Below are positions 12,365-23,854 of a stretch of 64,000 nt of DNA, piece by piece (positions within the stretch are counted from its first letter, which is position 1; the number at the start of each line of letters is the position of its first letter). Location: positions 308,859,738 to 308,923,737 of the forward strand of contig NC_133537.1 in assembly GCF_048544455.1 (NCBI RefSeq). Direction: 5' to 3'. Under the pieces are notes generated by a model. It worked only from the letters and a program-made list of their open reading frames with translations, was not told the DNA's origin and made no database searches. This DNA is from Silene latifolia (taxonomy: Eukaryota; Streptophyta; Magnoliopsida; Caryophyllales; Caryophyllaceae). The translations under genes and the position numbers were made by a program.

Positions 12365-13075
12365 GCTTGTGCTTTGGAGTTCCAAGTTAGTTGGGAGAAG
12401 AGTCTACCGCTTGTGGAGTTCTCCTACAACAACAGTTACCAAGCGAGTATTCAGATGGCTCCGTTTGAGGCACTTTATGGAAGGAAGTGTCGTAGTCCTT
12501 TGTGTTGGGACGATTCTAGTGAGGCTGTCGTTCTTCGCCCAGAGTTGGTCCAAGAATCGATTGAGCAAGTGAGGTTGATCCGTGAGAAGCTTAAGGCAAC
12601 CCAGGATCGACAAAAGACGTATGCAGACTTGCGGCGTAGGCCGATTGAGTTTGAGGTTAGCGATAAGGTTTTTCTTAAGGTTTCGCCGATGAAAGGTGTT
12701 AAGAGGTTTGGGCTTAAGGGAAAGCTTAGTCCTAAGTACATTGGACCGTATGAGGTGCTCGAGAGAGTTGGCGAGGTAGTCTATAGGTTGGCTTTACCTC
12801 CGAATCTGCCGAAGGTTCATGATGTGTTCCATGTGTCGCAGTTGCGTCGTTATCGCAGTGATCCTTCACATGTTCTTCAGGCTGATGTTATCGAGGTTGA
12901 GCCTAACCTAACTTATGAGGAACGTCCTATTCGCATTTTGGAACGTCAGGAGAAGAGGTTAAGGAATAAGGTTGTACCTTCGGTTCAGGTTCTGTGGAGG
13001 AGTCAAAAGTTTGAGCAAGAGACTTGGGAAACCGAAGCGTCTATGCGAGAGAAGCATCCACATCTTTTCGAGTGA
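12365..13075 (+). pseudogene. Integrase C-terminus and chromodomain-like tail, Tekay-type element
   Basis: The frame continues from the TGA with the conserved EFSYNNSY and PFEALYGRKCRSP strings (about 12418-12500). Next come the GPY/F region (KYIGPYEVLERVGEVVYRL, about 12735-12790) and HDVFHVSQLRRY (about 12818). The last 70 residues (VQVLWRSQKFEQETWETE, about 12985-13035, ending in PHLFE) match the chromodomain-like end of Tekay chromoviruses. In this family that domain is thought to steer integration toward heterochromatin. The stop TGA is at 13073-13075, followed after about 50 bases by the polypurine tract and the 3' LTR. Confidence 0.92.
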
Positions 13076-13337
13076 GGTAGTTCTCTTATCAAGTTTTGAG
13101 GACGAAACTTCTTTTTAGGTGGTTGGATTGTAACACCCCTAATTTCCATAATATAATTCTTTAATTTTATTTTCCCATATTTCATATTTTATTTTCCGGG
13201 AAAATATCCGTCTCTTGTCTTTTGGGCTCGTTGGGCTTGAAAACGGTGAAGACCCGCTCCTTCCTTGGGTCTCACGTGATTTTGGTGTAGATGGGTAAGT
13301 TTTGGGCCTAAACCTAGAATAAACCCATGAGCTTCTC

Positions 13338-13345
13338 TATAAATA
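13338..13345 (+). promoter_or_regulatory. TATA box of the Tekay LTR
   Basis: TATAAATA sits about 210 bases inside the LTR, as expected for the U3/R promoter. A CT-rich stretch follows, as in plant transcript leaders. Confidence 0.6.
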
Positions 13346-13959
13346 AGAAGGGAAATCAAACCCTTGCTTCTCTTTTCTCACAAAACCCTAAACCTAAATT
13401 CTCTCCTCCTCCTTCCTCTCTTGTGCCGCGCGCCCCTTCCTAGGGTTTCGTGCCGTTCTTCCTCTTCCTCCTTCCTTCATCATCTTTCGTGCTTAGATCA
13501 ATCCTACTTCTTGGATTTATCTATCTTCTTCGTAAGTTTTATGTTTTCGCATAGTTTTATAGTTTTTATAGTTTTTATAGTTAGTATATTTATTAGTTTC
13601 GTTATCTTTGGCACGTGGATGATTTTAATGAAGGCGTGGAAGTTGCTCCTGGAGAAGACGTTTATATCGTTGAAGACGATCTCTAGGGTTTAATTCGCTA
13701 ATAAGGTAACTAGGTGTTTTCCTTTAATTGTGTTTATGCCAATTGATGTAATTAATATGATTTAATGATTGTTTTGCATGATTGGTACATGTTTGATTAT
13801 TTGTCGTCATGATTAAATATGTTTCGTATGTTTGTATATGTTTTTGTGCATTAATTATATATATCGTATGTTGTTTACATGTTTATTATGGGTGTCGTGA
13901 GCGTAATTAGGGTTTGCGAATAAACCCTAGTGGCGACATGATAGGCGGCCAAGAGTTCT

Positions 13960-14330
13960 CTCCAAACTTATAGTTCAGGCTAGTATAACATTGATGATGA
14001 TTCAAGTGTTATAGCTGAAGTTAGTACAACTTTGGGGTAGTTACTCTAGTTATGGCTGAAGCAACTATAACATTGAAGTACGAGATAAGGTTATAGCTGG
14101 AACTAACGCACGAGATTTATGGCTCAAGGTTATGGTTGGAACTAGTGTAACTTGAGGTTCGTGTCAAGGTTATAGTTAAGGTAAGTATAACTTCAAGTCG
14201 TATATATTGAAGTTATAGTCGAGGTTACTATAACCTCGCACCTAGGGTCTATGTTATGGTTAGGGTTGCTATAACATTGAGTGGTTAATGTTAAAGTTAT
14301 AACTGAAGTTACTATAACATTGGTTGCTTA
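13960..14330 (+). repeat. Degenerate tandem repeats in Tekay LTR (GTTATAGCTGAAGTTA-like)
   Basis: About ten diverged copies of a 35-45 base unit built around GGTTATAGCTGAAGTTA.TATAAC are seen. Spacing is irregular and copies differ at several positions, so this is an old array inside the LTR. Confidence 0.7.
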
Positions 14331-14619
14331 TACTTGTTCGCATGTTGTGTTGTGTTCAGTTATTATTTGACATTATGTTGCATATATCTTTGGTTACTCT
14401 TGTTCATATGATAAGTAGGATGGTCGGTTATACTATTCTACGAGTTGAGTCGTGATGTTGTTCACGCATGTTAGTACAGTCAGTTATACTGTGCATTTGT
14501 GGTTTGCTAGTTTGAATAGATGACGGTAGTATCAGTTATATACTATCGGAACGAACTAACGTCACCCGTCGATGCGGGATTTCTTTGGTCTATGTTCGGG
14601 GGGGGGAGGGGGGGTAGAA

Positions 14620-14840
14620 GAGGAAGTGGTTATACGCTCTGCTTCCCGAGTGTCGTTCGGTTTACCGAGAGTCTGGCCAGGTCTTAGGCATATAGGCAGT
14701 GGTTATACGCTATACATAGTACCGTGGAGGCAGTGGTTATACGCTCCACACCGATGGAGGCAGTGGTTATACGCTCCGTCAGCTAGAGGCAATGGTTATA
14801 CGCTCTGGCAAGTTAGAGGCAGTGGTTATACGCTCTAACG
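14620..14840 (+). repeat. ~30-bp tandem repeat with core GGCAGTGGTTATACGCTC
   Basis: Six copies of the core, at about 14625, 14698, 14729, 14759, 14789 and 14819, are mostly 30 bases apart. The array lies in the LTR, and the apparent reading frame across it is only repeat. Confidence 0.85.
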
Positions 14841-15463
14841 GGCGTTCGCTCTATTCCCTATGCTTGATTGCTAGCTTTGTGCCTTCTGTTACTGTGGATT
14901 GTGTGTCACCATGTTTGCTATGCTTCAATGCTAGCTTTGTGCCTTAGGTTGTTGTGGGTCGTTTGTCTCTACTAGTCTTGTAAGTGTTCATGGTCTAGTT
15001 CTTGCATATGATCTAGGTTTGCATGATTGCATTCGTTTAAGATTGATAAGTCATGGTAAGCTTTGTTGGGTCTTTCATGAGTATAGATGATCTCGCATGT
15101 TTACTGGTTTTACATTTCATTTGTTAATGATTGTTGATTATATTCAATTGTTGTAAACATGACTGGGAGAGCATCTAGTTACTCCCGACTGAATTGTCGA
15201 CCCTCTTCTGAGGTTGTTCATGTTGAACGCTTGTTGCTGTCTGGTTGATGCTTGCTTGGGGAATGTGCGAAGCGAGCTTAATAATAAAATAGGAGTTTGC
15301 TTTTAAGTTTTAAGAACCTTTGAATAATGTATTAGTTGTTTTGGATTTAGTAGCGAACCGGATTGGTCAGGTGTTTCCGCCACCTTGACCCTTTTATCAG
15401 TATCGTACTCTGATATTTACTTTATATAAGTTTTTCATTTGTTTTATAATCCGGGTTGTTACA

Positions 15464-16283
15464 TTACAGGTTTATTTCAATGCTGTAATGAGTTTCTCTA
15501 AATGCTTTGTTGTTATGTTGTAAGTTACTACTTTCGCCACTCCATTTTTTCTATTTTTTCATTATCATTTTAAGTCGGTGAAATCATGGTGCTATATATG
15601 CAAAACCGTTATTTGTTTAACCCTATGATTTTTATATACATATAATTTTTATATGTTTGTTTATTGATTTGTATGTTGTTTACTTTTCACATTGGGTAGA
15701 TTGTTTGAGAAATCTAAGAAAGGCACTACAAAGTCAGTATTCGCTTTTTCAAGTACATGTAGTGTAGTATTATTTACTTTCCACTCATTTTTTCTCTAAT
15801 TAATTTATGTATATAAATATTTAGTCGTAATATTGATTTTGACTTAAGTTATTTAATTTCCTGTTATTTTCAACATTTCTAAATTTATATATAAATTATT
15901 ATAGACTCCTTTTGGGTGAAAAATTATAATAAATTCATGTCAAGATTTATAGTCTCTATTGTTCTCTTTTTATGTTGATTAATTGATGTCTTTCGCGTAT
16001 ATTATCTATTTTAAAAGCGTACCCACGTGTAATTTATGATGATTGGTTTATGCATAAGTTATTGCCGTATTTTTGTTCAACATTTCTCAAATTTTAAGTA
16101 ATACCAAGATCGGGATAAATTCGTCGATTTAATTGTTGTTGTTGGTATCACGATCAACATGCAATGCTATATACTCATATTTTTTGGGTGCAACCTTCAA
16201 AGCATGTCATAGTAGACGCATAAGACAAATTAGAGGATGTAAATTTTTGTAGAATAAAGTGAAATCGAACAATGTTATCCCAA
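15464..16283. other. AT-rich stretch, nothing recognised
   Basis: There is no supported gene and no clear repeat between the Tekay LTR and the tandem repeats that start near 16284. Confidence 0.5.
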
Positions 16284-16603
16284 CAATTAACTAATGCGCG
16301 AAGACATGAGCTTTACTCTAATATTTTAGTTTGATATAATACTTATATCAACATCAATTAAATTGATTTTTGATTTTCGATGAAAGTTATACATAAAAAA
16401 TTGTAATATTATTTTTATTACGCAAGAAAGCAAGAGCTTTACTCTAATATTTGAGTTTGACACAATACTTTGGAATATCAACGATTAACTAATGCGTGAG
16501 CCTATGAGCTTTACACAACATTTGATTTTGACACAATACTTTGGAATATCAACATCATTTAAATTGACATCTAATGAAAGTTATATATAATAAATTGTAA
16601 TAT
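16284..16603. repeat. Degenerate tandem repeat, roughly 70-150 bp units
   Basis: Blocks sharing AACTAATGCG..GA, GAGCTTTAC.C.A, TTTGA.ACAATACTT and ATCAACATCA..TAAATTGA recur at about 16287, 16425 and 16485. The outer two also share a GAAAGTTATA.ATAA.AAATTGTAATAT tail. Confidence 0.6.
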
Positions 16604-16714
<111 letters not shown>

Positions 16715-16910
16715 GTTCAATGAGTCCACAAATTTGGTTGAGTCCCTAAGTCCTTATCTAAGCCACTAGATTTTACAAGATTAATGGTTGAGATTAAAAG
16801 CAAAAACACACTTATCCACCAAGTAATTAATGCTTTCTCTTTCATAATTTCAATTTCCAATTCCCTAATCATTTACTTTATCTTTCTCATCAACTAATTT
16901 ATTAGTTAAT

Positions 16911-17098
16911 CGGTTTTTCTAACCTATACCCAGTGGGCATAGGATAAGAAACCAAAATTGGAAAATATTAAATGCATTTCTTTGTAAAGAAAAGCAAAAG
17001 TGATAAGATATTACAATTTCCCATAAAAACATCATTTAATTCTTTCCAATTTTGATTTCTTATCCTATGCCCACTGGGCATAGGTTAGAAAAACCGTT
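16911..17098. mobile_element. Palindromic MITE nested in the left foldback arm
   Basis: The outer ends are inverted copies of CGGTTTTTCTAACCTAT.CC, each containing the palindrome CCCAGTGGGCATAGG or its complement (about 16930-16955 and 17060-17085). Arms are about 55 bases and the total is about 190. The sequence is absent from the corresponding place in the right arm near 18970, so it inserted after the foldback element formed. A target duplication is not clear; TTA is possible. Confidence 0.7.
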
Positions 17099-17559
17099 AC
17101 TTAATTGATATGCTATGCAATATCAAAATTGTTGGAATTTAAAGACGAAAATTCAAACCCGCGTAAAATTAAAGTGGGTTCGTAAAACACTTCATAAATC
17201 TTCATTCGGACTCCGATTAAGACGAAACAAAAGCCTAAATTTATTATTTTTTCGAGCCCAACGCAGTGATAATATTTTCGTTTACCATTGTGTTTTCAAA
17301 ATTTCAGTACTGCTTCGTGAAATGGGAGTTACACCATATCCGCTGAAATTGCACTTTATTCAAAGTCACACCCAATTTACTTGAAATTATATCATATATA
17401 CTTGAAGTTAATTAATTAATTTACCCATATATATAGTTGAATTTAGACCGATCAATTGAAATTATACCATTTTTATTTGAACTTACACCGTATCCGTTTG
17501 AAGTTACACCCAATTGAAATTGCTTGATATTACATCATTCCTATTTGAAATTACATAAA

Positions 17560-18310
17560 CTAACATTTGAAATTACACATTGTAGTATTGAAGTTACACT
17601 CTATACACTTAAAGTTATATACTTTGAAAATTAAAGTTACATACTTTAAAAATTGAAGTTACACACTATACCTTTAAAGTTACACACTTTAAAAATTGAA
17701 GTTACACACTATACCCTTAAAGTTACACACTTTAAAAATTGAAGTTACACATTATATCTTTAAAATTACACACTCTAAAAAATGAAGTTACATGTTATAT
17801 ACTTAAAGTTACACACTTTAAAAAATGAAGTTACACAATATACCATTAAAGTTACACACTTTAAAAATTGAAGTTACATACTATATCCTTAAAGTTACAC
17901 ACTTTATAGATTGAAGTTATACACTTTAATAATTGAAGTTACACACTTTAAAAATCGAAGTTACACACTATACCCTTAAAGTTACACCTTTTAAAAAATG
18001 AAGTTACACTTTATACACTTAAAATTACACCCTTTAAATTGAAGTTACACACTATACCCTTAAAATTAGACACTTTAAATATTGAAGTTACATTGTACCA
18101 AAAAAAAAAATATTGAAGTTACACATAAAATTAAAAAAGATATCAATAAGAAGTTACACAATATATCGATTTAAAGTAACACAATATAAATTTGAAGTTA
18201 CATAATATTAATTGAAGTTACACAATACTAATTTAAAGTTACATAATATTAATTGTAGTTACACAATACTAATTTAAAGTTACATAAATATGGATTTAAA
18301 GTTACCAATT
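17560..18310. repeat. Minisatellite of ~43-bp units built on GAAGTTACAC / AAAGTTACAC
   Basis: At least 12 units of the form TTGAAGTTACACACTATACC plus CTTAAAGTTACACACTTTAA are seen. They are most regular from 17640 to 18060 and diverged at both ends. It forms the core of the foldback element. Confidence 0.9.
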
Positions 18311-18446
18311 AAATTAATATTGAATGTAATAATCAAATAAAATTATCTTCATCTCTTCATCCTTCAATCCAAATCTCTTCATCCATCTATCTAAATAAAT
18401 CAATCTAAATCCAATATCTTCATCATTAATCTCTACCGCCAAGAAC

Positions 18447-18491
<45 letters not shown>

Positions 18492-18501
18492 CCATCATCA
18501 T
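18447..18501. repeat. (ATC)n microsatellite encoding an acidic run
   Basis: About 15 CAT/ATC triplets followed by imperfect CATCAC units. On the minus strand they give a poly-Asp stretch inside a short open frame (18314-18565). That frame is best explained by the repeat. Confidence 0.85.
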
Positions 18502-19180
18502 CACCATCACCATCACCATGTCCATCTTCATCTTCATCTTTATCTTCCATCTTCATAAAAAACAATTAATAATTATAATACTTAGATACAATTCAACAAA
18601 AAAAACAATAAAAATCACTATATTTCAAATTATAATAATCTCACTAATTATCTAAAAATACTAAATTCCACTATCAAATCATTCCAAATATATAAACAAA
18701 GATTACAACAAAATCCAACAAAAAATTCACAAGAAACAAACACACAAACCACTATATTTCGAACATAATCGAGTATTACTGAATATTTTTAAAACTCCAT
18801 GGTATATGAAAATATCATCATTGCATTGGGCTCAAAAAAATAATAAATTTAGGCTTTTATTTCGCCTTAAACGGAGTCCGAATGAAGATTTACTGAGCTT
18901 TTTATTATGTAGCTTTCATTTTATGCGGAAATGAAATTTTAGATTTGATTTAAAAATGAATAAAAATGATTAAATAGGGAAGACAACTTAATAAATTTAG
19001 GTGATGATAGAGAAAAAATAATTAATTAGATGAATTGGGAATTGAATTTATGAGAGAGACAAATTAATGCAAGTGGGTAAGGGTGTTTTTTCCTTTTCAT
19101 CTCCACCATCCATTTTATTTGATCTAATGGCTTATATAAGGACTTATGGACTTAACTAAATAAGGTGGACTTACATGATC

Positions 19181-19185
<5 letters not shown>

Positions 19186-19261
<76 letters not shown>
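19186..19261. repeat. (TA)n microsatellite, right of the foldback element
   Basis: About 38 TA units directly abutting the right arm. It is the counterpart of the tract at 16606-16709. Confidence 0.97.
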
Positions 19262-19262
<1 letters not shown>

Positions 19263-20150
19263 GTGTCAACCCAAACATTAAATATATATATTAACTACAG
19301 CTGAACATTAAATATAAACATAATAAATGCTACATAAATCACATCAAAGTATTAATTAGAATTTAATAAATGTATTATAAAATTACATATAACAATTACG
19401 GTGATTTGATTTTAAATTTATATAAAAAAAAATTGATAAATATTTTAAAATGTAAATCATTACCTTTATTGCGAAAATGCTTTAAATTGAGTATATTTTC
19501 CATTATATTTATTGAAATATTTTGATATGTATAGATGATTAAAGTGAGTGTCTCACATTGCGTTACATTTACTTAAAGAAAAACATTTTGAGAAAGTTAT
19601 AATACTTAGACCATAAAATCCATCAAAAAAATATATATTTGGAAGAATCATTATGTTTATTAAAAACAAAACTTAAAGATAACTACGAAGAGATAAGTTT
19701 TTATGATGTGTTAATGAAAAATTATATTGGACAAATTATATACATATGAGATTTAAGAGATTTCAAATAATGTGATAACGAGTGGAAAGTTGTACATGAA
19801 TGATGGTATTTTGGACTTTTTCGAGTAGGTTAAGATGGGATTTTCAGACAACTTGATCTATATCGTAGAAAAAAGTTAATATTTTACTACTGATTAGTGA
19901 TTACTAATTATTGATTATGTTGGTACTGATTATGAAAAGGGTCCTTATATTGGTTTGTTTATCAATTAGCCCTATTTTATATGTAGTTGTTTCAAAAAAA
20001 GACAAAAGGTATAAATTTCTTAAAAATATGTTGTTTGACGCATAGCATATGCAAGACATATACAACCAAAAAATTCGAAAAGTTGAGCTTTGGCCATATA
20101 TATTTGATACTTAAATATCACACGTTATACATTAAAAATTGAAAAATGCT
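19262..20150. other. AT-rich stretch, nothing recognised
   Basis: No gene or repeat is supported. Somewhere near its right end the Tat-lineage sequence begins; no 5' LTR or gag start is visible. Confidence 0.5.
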
Positions 20151-20229
20151 AGTGGCATCCCTACGCAATCCAAGCATTATGCCTAGGGAAGACATGCTAG
20201 TGGTTTCAACCTTATCTTAAGAATCCACA

Positions 20230-21885
20230 ATGCAAGAAGTGATCGCAGTGACCGACAATCTAATCAAGCAAATAATCAGCTTAGAAGCTGAAATCATACG
20301 CTTAAGAGAGCTTAGTATCGTCAATGGAGTTTGGAAGGTTGACAATGAAGATGTTTACCTCCAAGAACACCCTCTATTCAAGGCTAGTGAAGATCAAGAT
20401 GTGGACCACCTTACTCGCTCGGGGCGTCCATATCAAAATGTCGCTCAAGGACAAACGAGTGGTCCAGTTACTGCTAACATCAATGTCATCACACCCAACG
20501 ATGGCGAAGATACTTCTCCTGACCATTTATTGAAGCAACTTCAAAAGACAAAGGCTAATCTTTCAGTCTGGCAACTAGTTGCAAGCTCATTTCCCCATCG
20601 CCAGGCTTTACTGCAAGCATTGGCTAAATTGAACGTAGCACATGACTCTATACCTGACGACGTCGTCAACCTAGTCTTCCAAGACTCGGTCAAGCTAAGT
20701 AACCCGGTTACTTTATCATATGAGGACTTGCCTTGCTTCGGCGTCACTCATAACCTTGCTCTATACATCACAGTCACATGCTTGAAGAAAAACGTACCAA
20801 TGACTTTGGTGGATGATGGCTCCGCAGTCAATGTCATACCACTAAAAACATCATACAAGTTAGGCATGAAAGAATCAGACTGTACTCCTACTAACCAAGG
20901 CGTTCGGGCGTACGATGGAACGCGACGTAAAGTAGTGGGGCTAGTTAACCTTACTGTGGCCATTGGGCCAATCGAGCGAAAGGTTAATTTTCAGATAGTG
21001 GACATCGAAGCATATTTTAATATACTTCTGGGTAGGCCTTGGATTCACGCTTCCAAAGCAGTAACATTCACCTTACACCAAAAGATCAAGATCCCTCTAG
21101 ATGCCAAGGTAGTGACGATCACTTCATCACCTATCAAGGCCGTGATAGAGAAAATATCAAGCAACCAAGTAGTTGCAGACCCAGTATACGAGCTTGGAGG
21201 ATTTCAAATCATAAACCTTATAGAGAGCGAACTAGCTCCCTTATACTTCAACCCATACTCCAACTTAGTGGTCAACCACATACTCAAATCCCAGGGATAC
21301 TTCCCAGGAATGCCACTAAACCATATCAGAAAGAATACCTCTGCACCTTTTAAGGAAAGAAACTCCCAAAGGATACCACTAGGCTTGGGGTATAAGCCTA
21401 CGAAGGCTAAAACCCATGAAATGCTGGCTCAAGTTCAACATTGCAAAAGTAAAGGAATCCAAATGCAACCTTATCTCCCTACACTAAATGGTTACTTTGT
21501 CAGAGAAGGGGATTGTGAACATTTTTATGCATTTCCTAAACCTTGGAGCTACAAAGGCATTCAACTGGCTGGAATCAAGGTCTTCCATGATTTCTACTTC
21601 ATTCCTCCAGAAACGGTTCCTACCGTCAAAACTCGTCAGACACCTTGTCTCAACGAACAGGATGTTAGCCTTCTATTTGGAGAAGATCGATTCCTCAGGG
21701 CAAGGCAGGATGAGATCATTACCATGATATTTCAAGACGACCATTTCAACCCTACAGCACTGATCACCGACACCAACTCAAATCAGCAGAAAGGATGGAG
21801 AAAGTCGATAAAATGGACCAACAATCAAGGAAAGCTCTTAAAGGTCACTTCTGGAGAAGGAGAGATGTTCAAAAGAGAAACCTAA
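20230..21885 (+). pseudogene. Tat-lineage gag-pol fragment with aspartic protease
   Basis: This is a 551-residue frame. The protease region contains VDDGSAVNVIP at about 20809 (usually D-S/T-G; here D-D-G-S) and the closing motif ILLGRPWIHASKAV at about 21025, characteristic of Tat elements. Upstream, VWQLVASSFPHRQALLQAL is a conserved pre-protease segment of the same lineage. The C-terminal part (residues 340-480) reads GLGYKPTKAK and HFYAFPKPWSYKGIQLAG. The frame ends at a TAA (21883-21885), but coding sense resumes directly after it with a Glu/Ser repeat. It is therefore a broken polyprotein and not a host gene. No gag capsid or zinc knuckle is seen upstream. Confidence 0.82.
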
Positions 21886-22116
21886 GACGATGAATTCGAG
21901 TCAGAGTCGGAGTCGGAGTCGGAACCTAAGTCTAGAAAGGTCGCTAGAGAGTCTCCTCCTGTCGTCACTCCCCATCCTTTTGTTTCTCCTAGCATAGCAT
22001 CGCCTAGTAACATTAGCTTGGGAAATGCCCCCATCAATTGTCTATTTACCGCCACTGACTACTGCGCATATGGCTTCTTTGTTTCAGCTGTTTTCAAACT
22101 TTAATATGAATAAATA
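21886..22116 (+). pseudogene. Continuation of Tat polyprotein with Glu/Ser repeat, up to the CACTA-like insertion
   Basis: In the same frame as the preceding segment, after the stop, comes an ESESESESE stretch from GAGTCGGAGTCGGAG repeats (about 21897-21925) and about 50 further residues. It runs to where ACTAGTACAAAAATC marks the next insertion. Tat coding resumes near 26905. Confidence 0.6.
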
Positions 22117-22251
22117 TACTAGTACAAAAATCACATATGGCTACTGTAACACCAAGCCTTTGCATTAGCTCCTACAACCTTTACCCCGGGTTCATTTTAA
22201 TTGACTCCCTATATTCATTAGGTTCATTGGTTACAGGTTTCAGGATCGTCT

Positions 22252-22262
22252 CTCTGATACCA
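22252..22262 (-). other. Primer-binding site downstream of a Tekay LTR
   Basis: TGGTATCAGAG on the minus strand, three bases after the LTR end (TGTTACA). It is a perfect match to the plant initiator-Met tRNA primer site. Its presence shows this LTR once served as a 5' LTR. Confidence 0.85.
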
Positions 22263-22265
22263 TTT

Positions 22266-23622
22266 TGTAACACCCCCATACTCCAAGTGCCTTACCAAGA
22301 CTACCCAGGTATAAGGATGTTACCATCTCGGTTACCCGAGGCAATAATAATCAAATAAACAATAATGAAACAACGTTTAATAGAAATACTTTAATGAAAG
22401 GTTACAATCTCATAACCAAAACCAAAAGTACGGTTACATGTTCTCAAACCAACTGTTAACTGATCTAACTGAAATGTTTATGGAAACTACTAGACTACAG
22501 CGGAAGACTTCTATCATCAGACCGTGGCACCTCCCAGCTATCCCAGTACTCAACTCATACCTGCTCAATATCTGCTCACCATCCCCGAATGGATCACCGC
22601 AGGTTTTAAAACAATAACCGGGGTCAGGACTATTTACATAACTTACATAAACAATGAACGATAAACAATACGGCTCATACAATCATACACAATCATCCAC
22701 TTCACTCTATCTCCGTCACCGATCGTCCACTGGACCGACCACGCGATGGGGGACCGCACCGTACCCACCAAATCCCCGCTCATCATACCGAGCGATAACC
22801 CTGTCCCATTAATGTGCACATCCCCTTCCGTGGCGGGTTCCACGAAGGGCGAAACTAGGGCGTGAAGCCACTCCCGCAAGTGACTCCACTCAGCCGAGAA
22901 CGCATCTCGAGAACCATAGACAAACAATCACAATCACAATATCAACAACCGTCTGAATCTATCAACAATGTATGATCACAACCGTCCGAATCAATCAATC
23001 ACACTAACTACAGCACAATCACCACACATTATGTAAGTAATACTGAGTAGGGAAACCCTACATGGAAAGCACAACAATCAGACGATCTCACAGCTGATAT
23101 CAAAAAGCTTCCTTTACGAATCCTCCTCCTAATATACAAACACATAATCACTACCAAGCATACAAACCAACAAAAACCCCCAATCCCCAAATTATAGTTT
23201 AACCAACTTTAAAGAAACATCATAAAAACGGTATATAGGTCTTACCCTCGACGCAAGGATCACAACGGTGTAAAGAAAGGTGAAATCCGACCTTCCAAGC
23301 TCCGGGATTTGTCAACAATGCGATTAAAGCTAATGACGTAGTTTGCTTTCTCTTCTCACAGATAATTAGGTTTTGAAAAGTGATTTAGAAACAATGACGG
23401 AAGTATTATATACTCTAATCGCATTATTAACAAAACCCGAGAAAACAGCCCCCGTAAACCGGCTACTCGATCGAGTGCCCCCTTACTCGATCGAGTACCC
23501 AAGTTACTCGATCGAGTACCCAACAGGTCATAAACTATTTTTAATCCGCAACACACCCTTACTCGACAGAGTAAGGCCTACTCGATAGAGTACCCCAAGA
23601 CTCATAAATACGTAGTATTACA
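22266..23622 (-). repeat. Complete LTR of the rearranged Tekay element
   Basis: In element orientation it runs from TGTAATACTACG to GGGGGTGTTACA, 1357 bp. It contains three TACTCGATCGAGTA-type palindromes and two relatives (TACTCTATCGAGTA, TTACTCTGTCGAGTAA) at about 23462-23592. The polypurine tract CTTTTTAAGGAGGGAAGAC (minus) adjoins it at 23623-23641. Confidence 0.9.
23462..23592. repeat. TACTCGATCGAGTA palindrome array in Tekay LTR
   Basis: Perfect 14-base palindromes separated by 7-10 bases, followed after a gap by two mutated ones. It is repeated almost base for base at 25071-25226, where one extra unit is present. A lone copy is near 40570. Confidence 0.88.
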
Positions 23623-23854
23623 GTCTTCCCTCCTTAAAAAGAACTTCGTCCCCGAAGTTCAAACCACAACAAAACAAAGACACACACTACACATTCCCGA
23701 CTCAACGACCAAAACAAAACTCAACATAAAACATGTTACTAACCCAACTCCACCCGACTCAACGACAACAACCATGCGGACACAACATAAAAAGGGTATA
23801 AAAACTCATAAAAACTCTTTGCGTTCATCTCCTACCCCCCCAAAAGAAACAAGG

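Larger units (their letters stand above)
1..15463 (+). mobile_element. Ty3/Gypsy Tekay-type chromovirus (5' LTR outside window), split by a nested Copia element
   Basis: The window opens inside gag. The order gag, protease, RT, RNase H, integrase, chromodomain-like tail and 3' LTR is that of a Gypsy chromovirus. The end of the polyprotein and the LTR beginning TGTAACACCC point to the Tekay/Del lineage. Element sequence occupies 1-1965 and 10774-15463; the gap is a later Copia insertion with a TGAGG duplication. The reading frame is broken near 245, at the TAG at 1452-1454 and at the TGA at 12362-12364, so this copy is dead as an autonomous element. The 5' LTR is not in the window, so its target duplication cannot be checked. 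Confidence 0.93.
13129..15463 (+). repeat. 3' LTR of the Tekay-type element
   Basis: The LTR starts at TGTAACACCCC, immediately after the purine/T-rich tract GACGAAACTT...GGTGGTTGGAT (about 13101-13128). It ends at GGGTTGTTACA, so the ends form the short inverted repeat TGTAACA/TGTTACA. At 2335 bp it is long. It holds two internal tandem-repeat tracts (13960-14330 and 14620-14840), a run of G at about 14598-14618 and a TATA box. Confidence 0.88.

Noticed and set aside
14572-14838. 88-codon open frame across the Tekay LTR
   Set aside because: It is made entirely of poly-G and the 30-bp repeat and has no protein-like pattern.
18314-18565. 83-codon minus-strand frame with a long Asp run
   Set aside because: Explained by the (ATC)n microsatellite inside the foldback element; no flanking gene structure.
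23462-23592. Regularly spaced palindromic repeats that look like a short CRISPR array
   Set aside because: The units lie in a plant LTR, the spacers are only 7-10 bases and the other LTR has the same array. Not CRISPR.
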